Assembly: GCF_025144335.1 (NCBI RefSeq)
Contig: NZ_CP083539.1
Span: 621,501-685,500 of the forward strand
Source of the DNA: Jannaschia sp. W003
GTDB taxonomy: Bacteria; Pseudomonadota; Alphaproteobacteria; Rhodobacterales; Rhodobacteraceae
Reading direction: 5' to 3'
DNA: 64,000 bases
Shown here: one piece after another, positions 17,017 to 25,851 of the stretch
Position numbering within the stretch: the first letter of the stretch is position 1
Layout: each line of letters opens with the position of its first letter
Made by a program: the position numbers and the translations under genes
Notes under the pieces: model-generated
The model's database searches: none
What the model was told of the DNA's origin: nothing
What the model saw: only the letters and a program-made list of their open reading frames with translations

Positions 17017-17996
17017 CCGACCCCGCGCACGTCCCCGCCGACCGGGCCACCGAGACCGATCTGGCGCCCTCGGCCCACAAGCCGTCGCGCTGGCGGGCTG
17101 TCTGGGACGGTGACCTCGCCTATTCGTTCCGCCGCTCGCCCGTGGCCATCGTGGCCGCCTTTGTCACGGTCGTGCTGATCCTCGCCGCCGTGCTGGCGCC
17201 GTGGATCGCGCCGCACGACCCGTTCGACCCGCGCACGTTGAACCTCATGAACGGCTTCTCGGAGCCCATGGTCGCCAACCAGTTCACCGGCGACGTCTTC
17301 CTGCTCGGCACCGACGACCAGGGCCGGGACGTGTTCTCGACCATCCTCCACGGCATGCGCATCTCGCTGACGGTCGGCTTCGCCGCCGTGGCCTTCGCCA
17401 TGGTGCTGGGCGTGCTCCTAGGCCTCCTCGCCGGCTACGTGGGCGGCTGGACCGAGACCATCATCATGCGGGTCGCCGACGTGCAGCTCACCTTCCCGTC
17501 GATCCTGGTGGCGATGCTGATCTTCGGCGTGGCGCGCGGCGTGATCCCGATCGAGCACCGCGACCAGATGGCGATCTGGGTGCTCATCATCGCTATCGGC
17601 CTCTCGGACTGGGTGCAGTTCGCCCGCGTCGTGCGCGGCGCCACGCTGGTCGAGAAGAACCGCGAATACGTGCAGGCTGCCCGCCTGATCGGCCGCTCCG
17701 GCCCCTCGATCATGCTCACGCACATCCTGCCCAACGTGCTGTCGCCCGTGCTGGTGATCGCCACCATCTCGCTGGCACTCGCGATCATCGCCGAGGCCAC
17801 CCTCTCCTTCCTCGGCGTCGGCGCCCCGCCCACGCAACCCTCGCTCGGCACGCTCATCCGCATCGGCCAGGACTTCCTGTTCTCCGGCAAGTGGTGGATC
17901 CTGATGTTCCCCGCCGCCACGCTCTTGGCACTGGCCCTGTCGGTGAACCTGCTCGGCGACTGGCTGCGCGATGCCCTGAACCCGAAGCTCCAATGA
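17013..17996 (+). CDS. ABC transporter permease, DppC/OppC family
   Basis: This 327-residue protein has the DppC layout: a soluble N-terminus, a first helix (VAIVAAFVTVVLILAAVLA), the periplasmic segment with HDPFDP and LLGTDDQGRDVFSTILHGMR, and the EAA loop REYVQAARLIGRSGPSIMLTHILPN split by no insert. The C-terminus ends in NLLGDWLRDALNPKLQ, a family hallmark. Start and stop both overlap neighbouring genes by four bases, so it is translated as part of a coupled operon. Confidence 0.94.
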   Translation: MTDPAHVPADRATETDLAPSAHKPSRWRAVWDGDLAYSFRRSPVAIVAAFVTVVLILAAVLAPWIAPHDPFDPRTLNLMNGFSEPMVANQFTGDVFLLGTDDQGRDVFSTILHGMRISLTVGFAAVAFAMVLGVLLGLLAGYVGGWTETIIMRVADVQLTFPSILVAMLIFGVARGVIPIEHRDQMAIWVLIIAIGLSDWVQFARVVRGATLVEKNREYVQAARLIGRSGPSIMLTHILPNVLSPVLVIATISLALAIIAEATLSFLGVGAPPTQPSLGTLIRIGQDFLFSGKWWILMFPAATLLALALSVNLLGDWLRDALNPKLQ

Positions 17997-18988
17997 CCGA
18001 TCCCCAGACCGCCCCCGTCCTCGAGCTCCGCGACCTCACCGTCGAGATCCCCACCCGCCGGGGCACCCTCAGGCCCGTGGACCGCGTGTCCTGGACCGTG
18101 GCCGCCGGCGAGATCCTGGGCGTGGTCGGCGAGTCCGGCGCCGGCAAGTCCATGACCGGCAACGCCGTGATCGGCCTCCTGGACCGCCCCGCCGCCATCG
18201 CCGGCGGCGCGGTGCTGCTGGAGGGCCAGCGCGTCGACGACCTGCCCGAGCGGCAGATGCGCCGCATCCGGGGCAAGCGCATCGGCATGGTGTTCCAGGA
18301 CCCGCTGACCTCGCTCAATCCGCTGCTGACCGTGGGCGAGCAGCTGACCGAGACCATCCTAGAGCACTTGCCCGTATCCCAGCACGAGGCCCGCGCCCGC
18401 GCCCTGCGCGGGCTGGAGGAGGTGGGGATTCCCTCCGCGAAGAACCGCATGGACGCCTACCCCCACGAGTTCTCGGGCGGCATGCGCCAGCGGGTCGTCA
18501 TCGCTCTCTCGCTCTGCGCCGAGCCGACGCTCTTGATCGCCGACGAGCCGACCACCGCGCTCGACGTGAGCGTGCAGGCCCAAATCACCGCACTGCTGAA
18601 ACGGCTCTGCCGCGAGCGGGGCATGGCGGCGATGCTGATCACCCACGACATGGGCGTGATCGCCGAGACCGCCGACCGCGTGGCCGTGATGTACGCGGGC
18701 CGCCTCGCCGAGATCGGCCCCGTGGCGCAGATCGTCGGCAGCCCGCGCCATCCCTACACCGACGGCCTCATGGCCTCGACGCCCGCCGCCTCGGCCGGGC
18801 AGGAGCGGCTGCGCCAGATCCCCGGCAACATGCCGCGCCTCACCAGCCTTCCCGACGGCTGCGCCTTCCACCCCCGCTGCCCGCGCGTGGGCGAGAAGTG
18901 CCGCCACGATCCCCGCCCCGAGGTGGGTAAGGCGGATGCGCGCGCCGCGTGCTGGTTCCCCATCGAAGCCGGAGAGGACGCCGCATGA
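17993..18988 (+). CDS. ABC transporter ATP-binding protein, DppD/OppD family
   Basis: This 331-residue ATPase has Walker A GESGAGKS near residues 45-52, the Q-loop in MVFQDPLTSLNPLL, the signature FSGGMRQR, Walker B LLIADEPTTALD and the H-loop LITHDMG. The C-terminal extension with GCAFHPRCPRVGEKC and a further Cys is typical of the oligopeptide-transporter ATPases. It pairs with the next gene to drive uptake through the two permeases. Both ends overlap or closely abut the neighbouring genes. Confidence 0.95.
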   Translation: MTDPQTAPVLELRDLTVEIPTRRGTLRPVDRVSWTVAAGEILGVVGESGAGKSMTGNAVIGLLDRPAAIAGGAVLLEGQRVDDLPERQMRRIRGKRIGMVFQDPLTSLNPLLTVGEQLTETILEHLPVSQHEARARALRGLEEVGIPSAKNRMDAYPHEFSGGMRQRVVIALSLCAEPTLLIADEPTTALDVSVQAQITALLKRLCRERGMAAMLITHDMGVIAETADRVAVMYAGRLAEIGPVAQIVGSPRHPYTDGLMASTPAASAGQERLRQIPGNMPRLTSLPDGCAFHPRCPRVGEKCRHDPRPEVGKADARAACWFPIEAGEDAA

Positions 18989-19971
18989 GCCTCGTGGACG
19001 TCCGAAACCTCACCCGCGTCTTCGACGTCTCGAAGCCCTGGCTGAACCGCCTGATCGAGCGCCTGCCCAAGCGGATGCTCACCGCCGTCTCGGACGTCAC
19101 CTTCTCGATCCCCGAGCGCACCACCTACGCGTTGGTGGGCGAGAGCGGGTCGGGCAAGTCCACCATCGGCAAGATGATCGTGGGACTCCTGAACCCCACC
19201 GAGGGCGAGATCCGGATCGAGGGCGTGAACCTCTTCACCGAGACCGACCGGGACAAGGTCGAGCGGGTGCGCTCCGACATCCAGATGATCTTCCAGGACC
19301 CCTACGCGTCCCTGAACCCCCGCTGGCGCGTGGGCCGCATCATCAATGAGCCGGTGGCCGCGCGGGGCGGCGACACCAAGGGGCTGGCCGAGCGTCTTTT
19401 GGAGCAGGTGGGCCTGAGCGCCGACGACGCCACCAAGTACCCGCACCAGTTCTCGGGCGGGCAGCGCCAGCGCATCTGCGTGGCCCGCGCGCTCGCCTCG
19501 GAGCCGCGGCTGATCGTATGCGACGAGCCGACCTCGGCGCTCGACGTGTCGGTGCAGGCGCAGGTGCTCAACCTCATGAGCGACCTGCGGCGCGAGCACG
19601 GGCTGACCTACCTGTTCATCTCCCACGACCTCACGGTCGTGCGGCACATGGCCGACACCATTGGCGTGCTCTACCTCGGCCGCCTGGTCGAGGAGGCCCC
19701 GCCCGAGGCCCTGTTCACCCGGCCCGCCCATCCCTACACCGCGATGCTGATCGACGCGGCCCCGCGCCTCGACGCCTTCGGCCGCGAGGTCACGCCCCCC
19801 GAGGGCGAGATTCCCGATCCCACCGACCCGCCCTCGGGCTGCGCCTTCCACCCGCGCTGCCCGCTCGCCACCGAGGTGTGCTCCCGCGTCCGGCCTCCGC
19901 TCGAGCCGTTCGGCGCGGGCCGAGTCGCCTGCCACCACGCGGGCGAGGTGCGGCTGGAGAGCGCCGCATGA
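18985..19971 (+). CDS. ABC transporter ATP-binding protein, DppF/OppF family
   Basis: This 328-residue ATPase has Walker A GESGSGKSTIGK, the Q-loop IFQDPYASLNPRW, signature FSGGQRQR and Walker B IVCDEPTSALDVSVQ, with the C-terminal Cys-containing SGCAFHPRCPLATEVC. The start MSLVDVRNLTRVFDV is set at the ATG at 18985, overlapping the previous stop by four bases. Unusually, its own stop overlaps the start of pseF (ATGA), joining the importer genes to the pseudaminic acid pathway. Confidence 0.95.
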   Translation: MSLVDVRNLTRVFDVSKPWLNRLIERLPKRMLTAVSDVTFSIPERTTYALVGESGSGKSTIGKMIVGLLNPTEGEIRIEGVNLFTETDRDKVERVRSDIQMIFQDPYASLNPRWRVGRIINEPVAARGGDTKGLAERLLEQVGLSADDATKYPHQFSGGQRQRICVARALASEPRLIVCDEPTSALDVSVQAQVLNLMSDLRREHGLTYLFISHDLTVVRHMADTIGVLYLGRLVEEAPPEALFTRPAHPYTAMLIDAAPRLDAFGREVTPPEGEIPDPTDPPSGCAFHPRCPLATEVCSRVRPPLEPFGAGRVACHHAGEVRLESAA

Positions 19972-20624
19972 GCGTGGCGATCCTTCCCGCGCGGGGAGGA
20001 TCGAAGCGCATCCCGCGCAAGAACGTCCGGGATTTCCTCGGCCGCCCCGCTATCGCCTGGCCCATTGCCGCCGCGCGCACGGTGTTCGACCGCGTGGTGG
20101 TGACCACGGACGACGCCGAGATCGCCGCGGTCGCGGAAGGCGAGGGGGCCGAGGTGCCGTTCTTTCGAGACGCCGCCCTCTCGGACGACCACACCGGCAC
20201 CACCGAGGTGATCGCCGACGCCGTGGCGCGGCTGGGGCTGGCTGGCGAGGAGGCGGTGGCCTGCATCTACCCCACCGCGATGCTGATCCGGGCCGACGAC
20301 CTGCGGGCCGGCTTGGCGAAGCTGGACGCGGCGCGCTGGGTGCTGTCGCTGGGCGAGTACCGCACGCCGATCCGCCGGGCCTATCGCCGCGACGGGGACG
20401 GTTTCGCCGCGATGGAGCCGGACGCCATGCCGATGCGCTCGCAGGACCTCGCCCCGGCCTTCTTCGACGCCGGCCAGTTCTACCTCGCCCGCGCCGCCAC
20501 TTGGCGCGACCCGGCGGCCCGCGTCTGGGACGGCGCGGCGGGCGTGGTGCTGCCCGAGGAGCGGGCCGTGGACGTGGACACCCCCGAGGACTGGGCGCGG
20601 GCCGAGCGCATGGCGCGGCTGTGA
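19968..20624 (+). CDS. pseF: Pseudaminic acid cytidylyltransferase
   Basis: This 218-residue protein belongs to the CMP-sialate synthetase family and has its N-terminal CTP-binding motif ILPARGGSKRIPRKNVRDFLG. Further family segments are VVVTTDDAEIAAVAEGEGA, IYPTAMLIRADDL and the C-terminal AVDVDTPEDWARAE. The short length and the neighbouring pse genes point to PseF rather than NeuA. It would activate pseudaminic acid to its CMP form in the cytoplasm. Its ATG overlaps the dppF stop, and its stop overlaps the GTG of the next gene. Confidence 0.92.
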   Translation: MSVAILPARGGSKRIPRKNVRDFLGRPAIAWPIAAARTVFDRVVVTTDDAEIAAVAEGEGAEVPFFRDAALSDDHTGTTEVIADAVARLGLAGEEAVACIYPTAMLIRADDLRAGLAKLDAARWVLSLGEYRTPIRRAYRRDGDGFAAMEPDAMPMRSQDLAPAFFDAGQFYLARAATWRDPAARVWDGAAGVVLPEERAVDVDTPEDWARAERMARL

Positions 20625-22099
20625 GGCTGCTCTTCCGCTGCGACGGCGACGGGCGCATCGGCGGCGGCCACATCATGCGGTGCCTGACGCTTGCCCGCGC
20701 CGCCCGCGAGCGCGGCTGGGACGTCGCGTTCGCCATGGCCGAGGGCGGCTTCTCGGACCGGGTGGAGCGGGAGTTCCCCGTCACCCCTATCCCCCACGCC
20801 CCCCGCGCGCCCGACCCCGAGGCCCCGCCCCACGGCGACTGGCTGTCCGCCCCGTGGGAGCGGGACGCGGAGGTGACGGCGAAGGCGGCGGAGGGCGCCG
20901 ACTGGCTGGTCTGGGATCATTACGGCCTCGACGCGCGCTGGGTGCGGGCCGTCGGCGCGCATCGGGCGATGGCGTTCGACGACCTCGACGACCGGGCGCT
21001 GGCCTCGGACGTGGTGCTCGACCTCACCCGGCTGGAGGGGCGCCGCACGCACCACGCCCCGGTCGAGCTGATCGGCCCTGCCTACGCGCCGCTGCGCCCC
21101 GAGTTCGCCGCCGCCCGCGCGGAGGCCCTGCGCTGGGACGTCGGGCCGGTGCGCCGCGTCGTCGTTATGCCGGGGCTGGCCGATGCCGCCGGGCTTGCGC
21201 CGCTGGCCCTCAGGGCGCTGGACGACTTCCCCGCGCTGGAGGCCGAGGTGGTCATGGGCGCCGCCTCGCAGTCGCGCGAGGCCGCCGAGGCCGTGCTGGG
21301 GCGCCACCGCCTCGTGCTCGACCCGCCGGACGTGGCGCAGCGCATGGCCGCCGCCGACCTGTGCATCGGCGCCTCGGGCATGACCAACTGGGAGCGCTGC
21401 GCGCTGGGCCTGCCGACCGTGGCCGTGGCCGTGGCCGCGAACCAGTATCCGGGGCTGAAGGGCCTCGCCCGCGCCGGTGCGGTGGTGCCCCTGACGATGG
21501 ACGAGGCGCGCGACCCCTTGATGCTGCGCAACGCGATCCGCTCCGCCATCGCGCAGGCGCCGGGCCTGCGGCGCCGCGCCGCCGCGATCTGCGACGGCGA
21601 GGGGGCGGGTCGGGTGCTGGACGCGCTCGACTATCGCTTCCGGCCCGTGGAGGTGTCGGACGCGGACCGCCTCATGCGCTGGCGCGGCACGCCACGCATC
21701 CGCGCCGCCTCCCACGACGACGCCCCCCTCGACCCCGCGCGGCACGCCGCCTGGGTCGCCCATGCCGCCACCCGCCGCGACGGGATCTGGACGATCTACG
21801 AGGAGGGCGGGCACCCCCTCGGCCACGCTTCGGCCCGGCGCACCGACGGGGGCTGGCTCTGGAGCTTCTATCTGGGCGAACCAGCGCCCCCTGGCACCGG
21901 CACCCGCATGTGCCGCCGGTTCCTCGCGCGCCTGCGCGCCGAGGGGAGCGGCACTGTCGCCGGCGAGGTGAAGGCCGAGAATGCCGCATCCATCGCCCTG
22001 CACCGGCGCCTCGGCTTCCACGAGGCGGAGGGACGGGAGGGCGTGCTTGTGTTCGAGCGGGCGCTGGAGGACACGGCCCCGGAGGAGGAGCGCGCATGA
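20621..22099 (+). CDS. pseG: Fused PseG (UDP-sugar hydrolase) and PseH (N-acetyltransferase)
   Basis: This 492-residue protein joins two pathway enzymes. Residues 1 to about 340 are PseG-like, with RCDGDGRIGGGHIMRCLTLA at the start. His17 in GGGHIMR matches the catalytic histidine of PseG. The C-terminal lobe has GASGMTNWERCALGLPT. Residues from about 345 form a GNAT domain resembling PseH: RFRPVEVSDADRLMRWR at its start, and TVAGEVKAENAASIALHRRLGF as the acetyl-CoA-binding end. PseH acetylates the 4-amino sugar and PseG removes UDP from its product, so the fusion joins consecutive steps. The start is a GTG overlapping the pseF stop (GTGA). Confidence 0.9.
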   Translation: MRLLFRCDGDGRIGGGHIMRCLTLARAARERGWDVAFAMAEGGFSDRVEREFPVTPIPHAPRAPDPEAPPHGDWLSAPWERDAEVTAKAAEGADWLVWDHYGLDARWVRAVGAHRAMAFDDLDDRALASDVVLDLTRLEGRRTHHAPVELIGPAYAPLRPEFAAARAEALRWDVGPVRRVVVMPGLADAAGLAPLALRALDDFPALEAEVVMGAASQSREAAEAVLGRHRLVLDPPDVAQRMAAADLCIGASGMTNWERCALGLPTVAVAVAANQYPGLKGLARAGAVVPLTMDEARDPLMLRNAIRSAIAQAPGLRRRAAAICDGEGAGRVLDALDYRFRPVEVSDADRLMRWRGTPRIRAASHDDAPLDPARHAAWVAHAATRRDGIWTIYEEGGHPLGHASARRTDGGWLWSFYLGEPAPPGTGTRMCRRFLARLRAEGSGTVAGEVKAENAASIALHRRLGFHEAEGREGVLVFERALEDTAPEEERA

Positions 22100-23139
22100 C
22101 CATCCGCATCGCGGGCCGCGAGATCGGCCCGGAGCACAGTCCTTACGTGATCGCCGAGCTGTCGGGCAACCACAACGGCGACCGGGAGCGCGCACTGGCC
22201 CTCGTGGACGCCGCCGCCGAGGCGGGTGCGGACGCGGTGAAGCTCCAGACCTACACCGCCGACACCATCACGCTCGACGTGGACCGGCCCGACTTCACGA
22301 TCCGCGGCGGCCCGTGGGACGGGCGGCGGCTGCACGAGCTCTATGCCGAGGCCTCGACCCCGTGGGAGTGGCACGAGGCGCTCTTCGCGCGCGCCCGCGA
22401 GCGCGGCCTCCACTGCTTCTCGTCTCCCTTCGACCCCACCGCCGTCGACTTCCTCGCCGGGCTGGACGCCCCCGCCTACAAGATCGCCTCGTTCGAGCTG
22501 GTGGACCTCCCGCTGATCCGCCGCGCGGCGGGACAGGGCAGGCCGCTGATCATGTCCACCGGCATCGCCTCCTTGGGCGAGATCGAGGAAGCGCTGCGCG
22601 CTGCGCGCGAGGGGGGCGCGGACGGCATCGTGCTCCTGCACTGCATCAGCGCCTATCCCGCGAAGCCCGAGGAGATGCGCCTGCGCACCATCCAGTCCCT
22701 CGGCGCGGCCTTCGGGGTGCCCGTGGGCCTGAGCGACCACACCCTCGGCAGCGCCGTGGCCGTCGCGTCCATCGCGCTGGGGGCTTGCCTCATAGAGAAG
22801 CACATCACGCTCGCTCGCGCCGATGGCGGCCCGGACGCCGAGTTCAGCCTGGAGCCGGCGGAGTTCCGGCAACTTGTGGACGACTGCCGCACCGCCCACG
22901 CAGCCTTGGGCGAGCCGCAGCACGACCGGCGCGGGGTGGGGGGCGCGAACGCGCAGTTCCGCCGCTCGCTCTACGTGACCGCCGACGTGGCCGAGGGCGA
23001 GGCGCTGACGCCCGACACCGTGCGCTCCGTGCGGCCGGGCTTCGGGCTGGCGCCGAAGCACTATGACGCCGTGCTCGGTCGCCGCGCCGCCCGCGCCCTG
23101 AAGCGCGGCGAGCCGCTGGCCTGGGACATGCTGGCGTGA
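22096..23139 (+). CDS. pseI: Pseudaminic acid synthase
   Basis: This 347-residue protein is a NeuB-family synthase that condenses the 6-deoxy sugar with phosphoenolpyruvate to form pseudaminic acid. The barrel domain shows YVIAELSGNHNGDRERA, DAVKLQTYTADTITLD, FSSPFDPTAVDFL, YKIASFELVDLPLI, LLHCISAYPA and VGLSDHT. The C-terminal 60 residues form an antifreeze-like SAF domain starting near FRRSLYVTADVAEGE. The stretch RPDFTIRGGPWDGRRLHELY favours the pseudaminic rather than the sialic branch. Start and stop overlap both neighbours by four bases. Confidence 0.93.
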   Translation: MTIRIAGREIGPEHSPYVIAELSGNHNGDRERALALVDAAAEAGADAVKLQTYTADTITLDVDRPDFTIRGGPWDGRRLHELYAEASTPWEWHEALFARARERGLHCFSSPFDPTAVDFLAGLDAPAYKIASFELVDLPLIRRAAGQGRPLIMSTGIASLGEIEEALRAAREGGADGIVLLHCISAYPAKPEEMRLRTIQSLGAAFGVPVGLSDHTLGSAVAVASIALGACLIEKHITLARADGGPDAEFSLEPAEFRQLVDDCRTAHAALGEPQHDRRGVGGANAQFRRSLYVTADVAEGEALTPDTVRSVRPGFGLAPKHYDAVLGRRAARALKRGEPLAWDMLA

Positions 23140-24590
23140 GGCTGCTGGTCGTCTCCACGGCGAAGAACACCGACGCGATCCTCGAACACCTGAAGCGGGA
23201 GCCGGACGTCGAGGTGGCGCTCCACATCGGGCACGTCACGGCGGACATCAAGGCGAGCGCGCTGACGCGCATGAACACCCGCGAGGGCGGGCGCGGGCAC
23301 CTGATGCGCGACGCGCGCTATACGGGTGCCGCCCGGGCCCTGATCGAGAGCCCGCAGGTCGCGCGAGAGATGGAGATGTTCGCCGACCACCTCCACCGCC
23401 GCGCGCCGATGAACAGCTACAAGGCGCACCCCCTGCGCTCGATGCAGGACTACACCGACTACTTCCACATCCTCGCCGACGCGATGGCCGAGCGTCTCCG
23501 GTCCGAGCGCATCGACCACTGCCTCTTCTTCAACGTGCCCCACCTGGGCTACGACACGGTCTGCTACCTGGTCGCCCGCACGATGGGCATTCCCTGCACG
23601 ATCGTCTCGCAATCCCTGTTCCCGAACCGCTTCTGGTCGATGCACGAGATCGCGCACATGGGCGGCGCCGCGCTCGGGGAGGGGGCCGAGCCGTGGCCCA
23701 TCGAGAAGGGCTCGAAGCCGGACCTGTTCTACATGGCCGGCATCAAGCAGGAGCGCGAGGAGGGCGGGCGCATCACCGCGAAGGGGGCGCTGCAACTGGC
23801 GACGTTCCTGGTGACGCAAGGCCGGTGGCGGGCCCTGAACCCGGCCTACGTCGCGCGCCTCGTGCGGCACATGAACCGGGTCTACGGCCGGCTGCCGAAG
23901 TGGCGCGACCCCTTCGCGCGGTTCTTCCACGAGGACGCGCTGGCCTACTTCGACCACCTCGCGGGCTACGAGGACAATCCCGTCGACCTGTCGGGCGACT
24001 ACGTCTACTTCCCGCTCCAGCTTCAGCCCGAGATGACCACCAGCAGCCTTGGCGGGGCCTACCGCGACCAGGCGCTGGCCATCGAGCACCTGAGCGCGAT
24101 CCTGCCCGAGGGTGCGCGCATCCTCGTGAAGGAGAACCCCAAGCAGGGCTCCTACATGCGAGGGCCGCTGTTCTGGCACCGCCTGCGCCGCATCCCCAAC
24201 GTCGAGGTCCTGCCGAGTTGGGCCGACACCCACGCGCTCACGGGCGGCGCCCGCTTCGTGGCCGCGATCACCGGGACCGTGGGCTGGGAGGCGGTCCGGC
24301 AGGGCGTGCCGGCGCTGGTGTTCGGGAAGGCGTGGTATCGCAAGCTGCCCGGCGTGGTGGAGTGGCGCGACGACCTCCGCTGGGACGACGTGGCGGGGCT
24401 GGAGTGGGACCACGCCGCGCTGGAGCGCGCGACCGGCGCGCTGGTGGGCCGGATGCACGAGGGCGTGGTGGACCGGCACTACGAGCGGCTGGTGGAGGGG
24501 TTCGACGCCGAGGCATCGTACCCGGCGACGGCGAAGGTGCTGGCCGGGCTGCTGCGGGGCGAGCGGGCGGTGACGTTCGACCGGGACTGA
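23136..24590 (+). CDS. Capsule-polysaccharide-type glycosyltransferase, candidate pseudaminyltransferase
   Basis: This 484-residue protein starts at a GTG overlapping the pseI stop. Its second half resembles the capsule synthesis (KpsS/KpsC-like) family: YFPLQLQPEMTTSSLGG, ILVKENPKQGSYMR, PNVEVLPSWADTHAL and AAITGTVGWEAVRQGVPALVFG. These enzymes use CMP-activated 2-keto-3-deoxy sugars, chiefly Kdo. Being the last gene of the pse operon, it may transfer Pse from CMP-Pse to a surface glycan. Rhizobial K-antigens are a known case of Pse-type sugars in capsules. It lacks the features of Maf-type flagellin transferases. The donor and acceptor are inferred. Confidence 0.72.
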   Translation: MRLLVVSTAKNTDAILEHLKREPDVEVALHIGHVTADIKASALTRMNTREGGRGHLMRDARYTGAARALIESPQVAREMEMFADHLHRRAPMNSYKAHPLRSMQDYTDYFHILADAMAERLRSERIDHCLFFNVPHLGYDTVCYLVARTMGIPCTIVSQSLFPNRFWSMHEIAHMGGAALGEGAEPWPIEKGSKPDLFYMAGIKQEREEGGRITAKGALQLATFLVTQGRWRALNPAYVARLVRHMNRVYGRLPKWRDPFARFFHEDALAYFDHLAGYEDNPVDLSGDYVYFPLQLQPEMTTSSLGGAYRDQALAIEHLSAILPEGARILVKENPKQGSYMRGPLFWHRLRRIPNVEVLPSWADTHALTGGARFVAAITGTVGWEAVRQGVPALVFGKAWYRKLPGVVEWRDDLRWDDVAGLEWDHAALERATGALVGRMHEGVVDRHYERLVEGFDAEASYPATAKVLAGLLRGERAVTFDRD

Positions 24591-24601
24591 GCCCGGACCC
24601 G

Positions 24602-24697
24602 CCCCGGCCTTGCGCCGGGGGCCTCTGCCCTCCACGGGCGCTTCGCTCCGCAACGGCATCGCATGCGGCGACCGGAGGCCCCGGATCAGGTCCGGGG
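24602..24697. repeat. Intergenic CCGG-type dyad repeats
   Basis: The space between the convergent glycosyltransferase and pseC genes holds two dyads: CCCCGG-N7-CCGGGG at 24602-24620 and CCCCGGA-TCAGG-TCCGGGG at 24679-24697. The second has the form of short palindromic repeats scattered through many alphaproteobacterial genomes. They may act as transcription ends or simply be dispersed repeats. Confidence 0.55.
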
Positions 24698-24720
24698 CGC
24701 GGGCCATGTGGTGGCGACCG

Positions 24721-25851
24721 TCAACCCCCGACCGCCTCCCGCAGCACCTCGACCACCCGGTCCTGCTCCGCCTCGGTCAGCCCCGGATGCAGCGGCAGCG
24801 AGATCGCGCGGTCGTAGTAGGCCTCCGCCACCGGGAAGTTGCCGCGCGCGAACCCCATCGCCCGGTAGTGCGGCTGGAGGTGGACGGGGATGTAGTGGAC
24901 GTTCACGCCGATCCCGCCCTCGCGCAGGTGCGCGAAGACCCGTGCCCGGTCCTCGACCTGCACCGGGTAGAGGTGCAGCGCCGAGCGGCCCGCGGGGTCC
25001 TGATGCGGGCGCACCACAGGCAAGCCCTCCAGCAGCGCGTCGTAGCGGGCGCGGATGCGGTGGCGGGCGTCCACGAACTCGCCCAGCCGCCGCATCTGGC
25101 TCGCGCCGAGGGCGGCCTGCATCTCGGTCATGCGGTAGTTGTAGCCCAGGGCAACCTGCTCGTAGTACCAGCCGCCTTCGCTCTCGCCCTGCATCAGCGC
25201 GGGGTCGCGCGTGACCCCATGGGAGCGGTGCAGGTCCACGCGCCGCGCGAGCATCTCGTCCTGCGTGGTGACCGCGCCGCCCTCGGCCGTGGTGACGATC
25301 TTCACGGGGTGGAAGCTGAACACCGCCGCGTCCGAGAAGCGGCAGTCGCCCACGGGGGCGCCGCGGTAGCTGGCCCCGATGGAGTGGCTGGCGTCCTCGA
25401 TCACGCGGATGCCGTGGGCCCGCGCGACCGCGCCGATCCGCTCCATGTCGCAGGTCTGCCCGGCGAAGTGGACGGGGACGAGCACCTTGGGCGGGGCCGT
25501 GGTGGCCAGCTTCGCCTCCAGCGCGTCCGCGTCCATCAGGTAGGTCGCGGGGTCGATGTCCACGAAGTCCACCGAGGCCCCGCAGTAGAGACCGCAGTTG
25601 GCCGAGGCCACGAAGGTGTTGGGCACGGTCCAGAGCGCGTCCCCGGGCCCGAGATCCAGCGCCATGCAGGCGACGTGCAGCGCCGAGGTGGCGGAGTTCA
25701 CGGCCAGCGCGTGGGCGGCGCCGGTCGCCTCGCGCAACGCGGCCTCGAAGCGGGGCACGGCGGGGCCTTGCGTCAGGAAGTCCGAGCGCAGCACCTCGAC
25801 CACGGCGTCGACGTCCGCCTGGTCGATGATCTGGCGGCCATAGGGGATCAA
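24721..25851 (-). CDS. pseC: UDP-4-amino-4,6-dideoxy-N-acetyl-beta-L-altrosamine transaminase
   Basis: This 376-residue PLP enzyme belongs to the DegT/DnrJ/EryC1 family and fits PseC, which aminates the 4-keto sugar made by PseB. Motifs are FLTQGPAVPRFEAAL, NSATSALHVACMALDLGPGD, VIEDASHSIGA and FSFHPVKIVTTAEGG, whose Lys is the PLP anchor. No ATG is available at the right place. TTG at 25851 overlaps the pseB stop as TTGA and gives the family start IPYGRQIIDQADVDAVVEVL. It is transcribed with pseB, convergent with the other pse genes. Confidence 0.92.
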   Translation of the reverse strand: MIPYGRQIIDQADVDAVVEVLRSDFLTQGPAVPRFEAALREATGAAHALAVNSATSALHVACMALDLGPGDALWTVPNTFVASANCGLYCGASVDFVDIDPATYLMDADALEAKLATTAPPKVLVPVHFAGQTCDMERIGAVARAHGIRVIEDASHSIGASYRGAPVGDCRFSDAAVFSFHPVKIVTTAEGGAVTTQDEMLARRVDLHRSHGVTRDPALMQGESEGGWYYEQVALGYNYRMTEMQAALGASQMRRLGEFVDARHRIRARYDALLEGLPVVRPHQDPAGRSALHLYPVQVEDRARVFAHLREGGIGVNVHYIPVHLQPHYRAMGFARGNFPVAEAYYDRAISLPLHPGLTEAEQDRVVEVLREAVGG

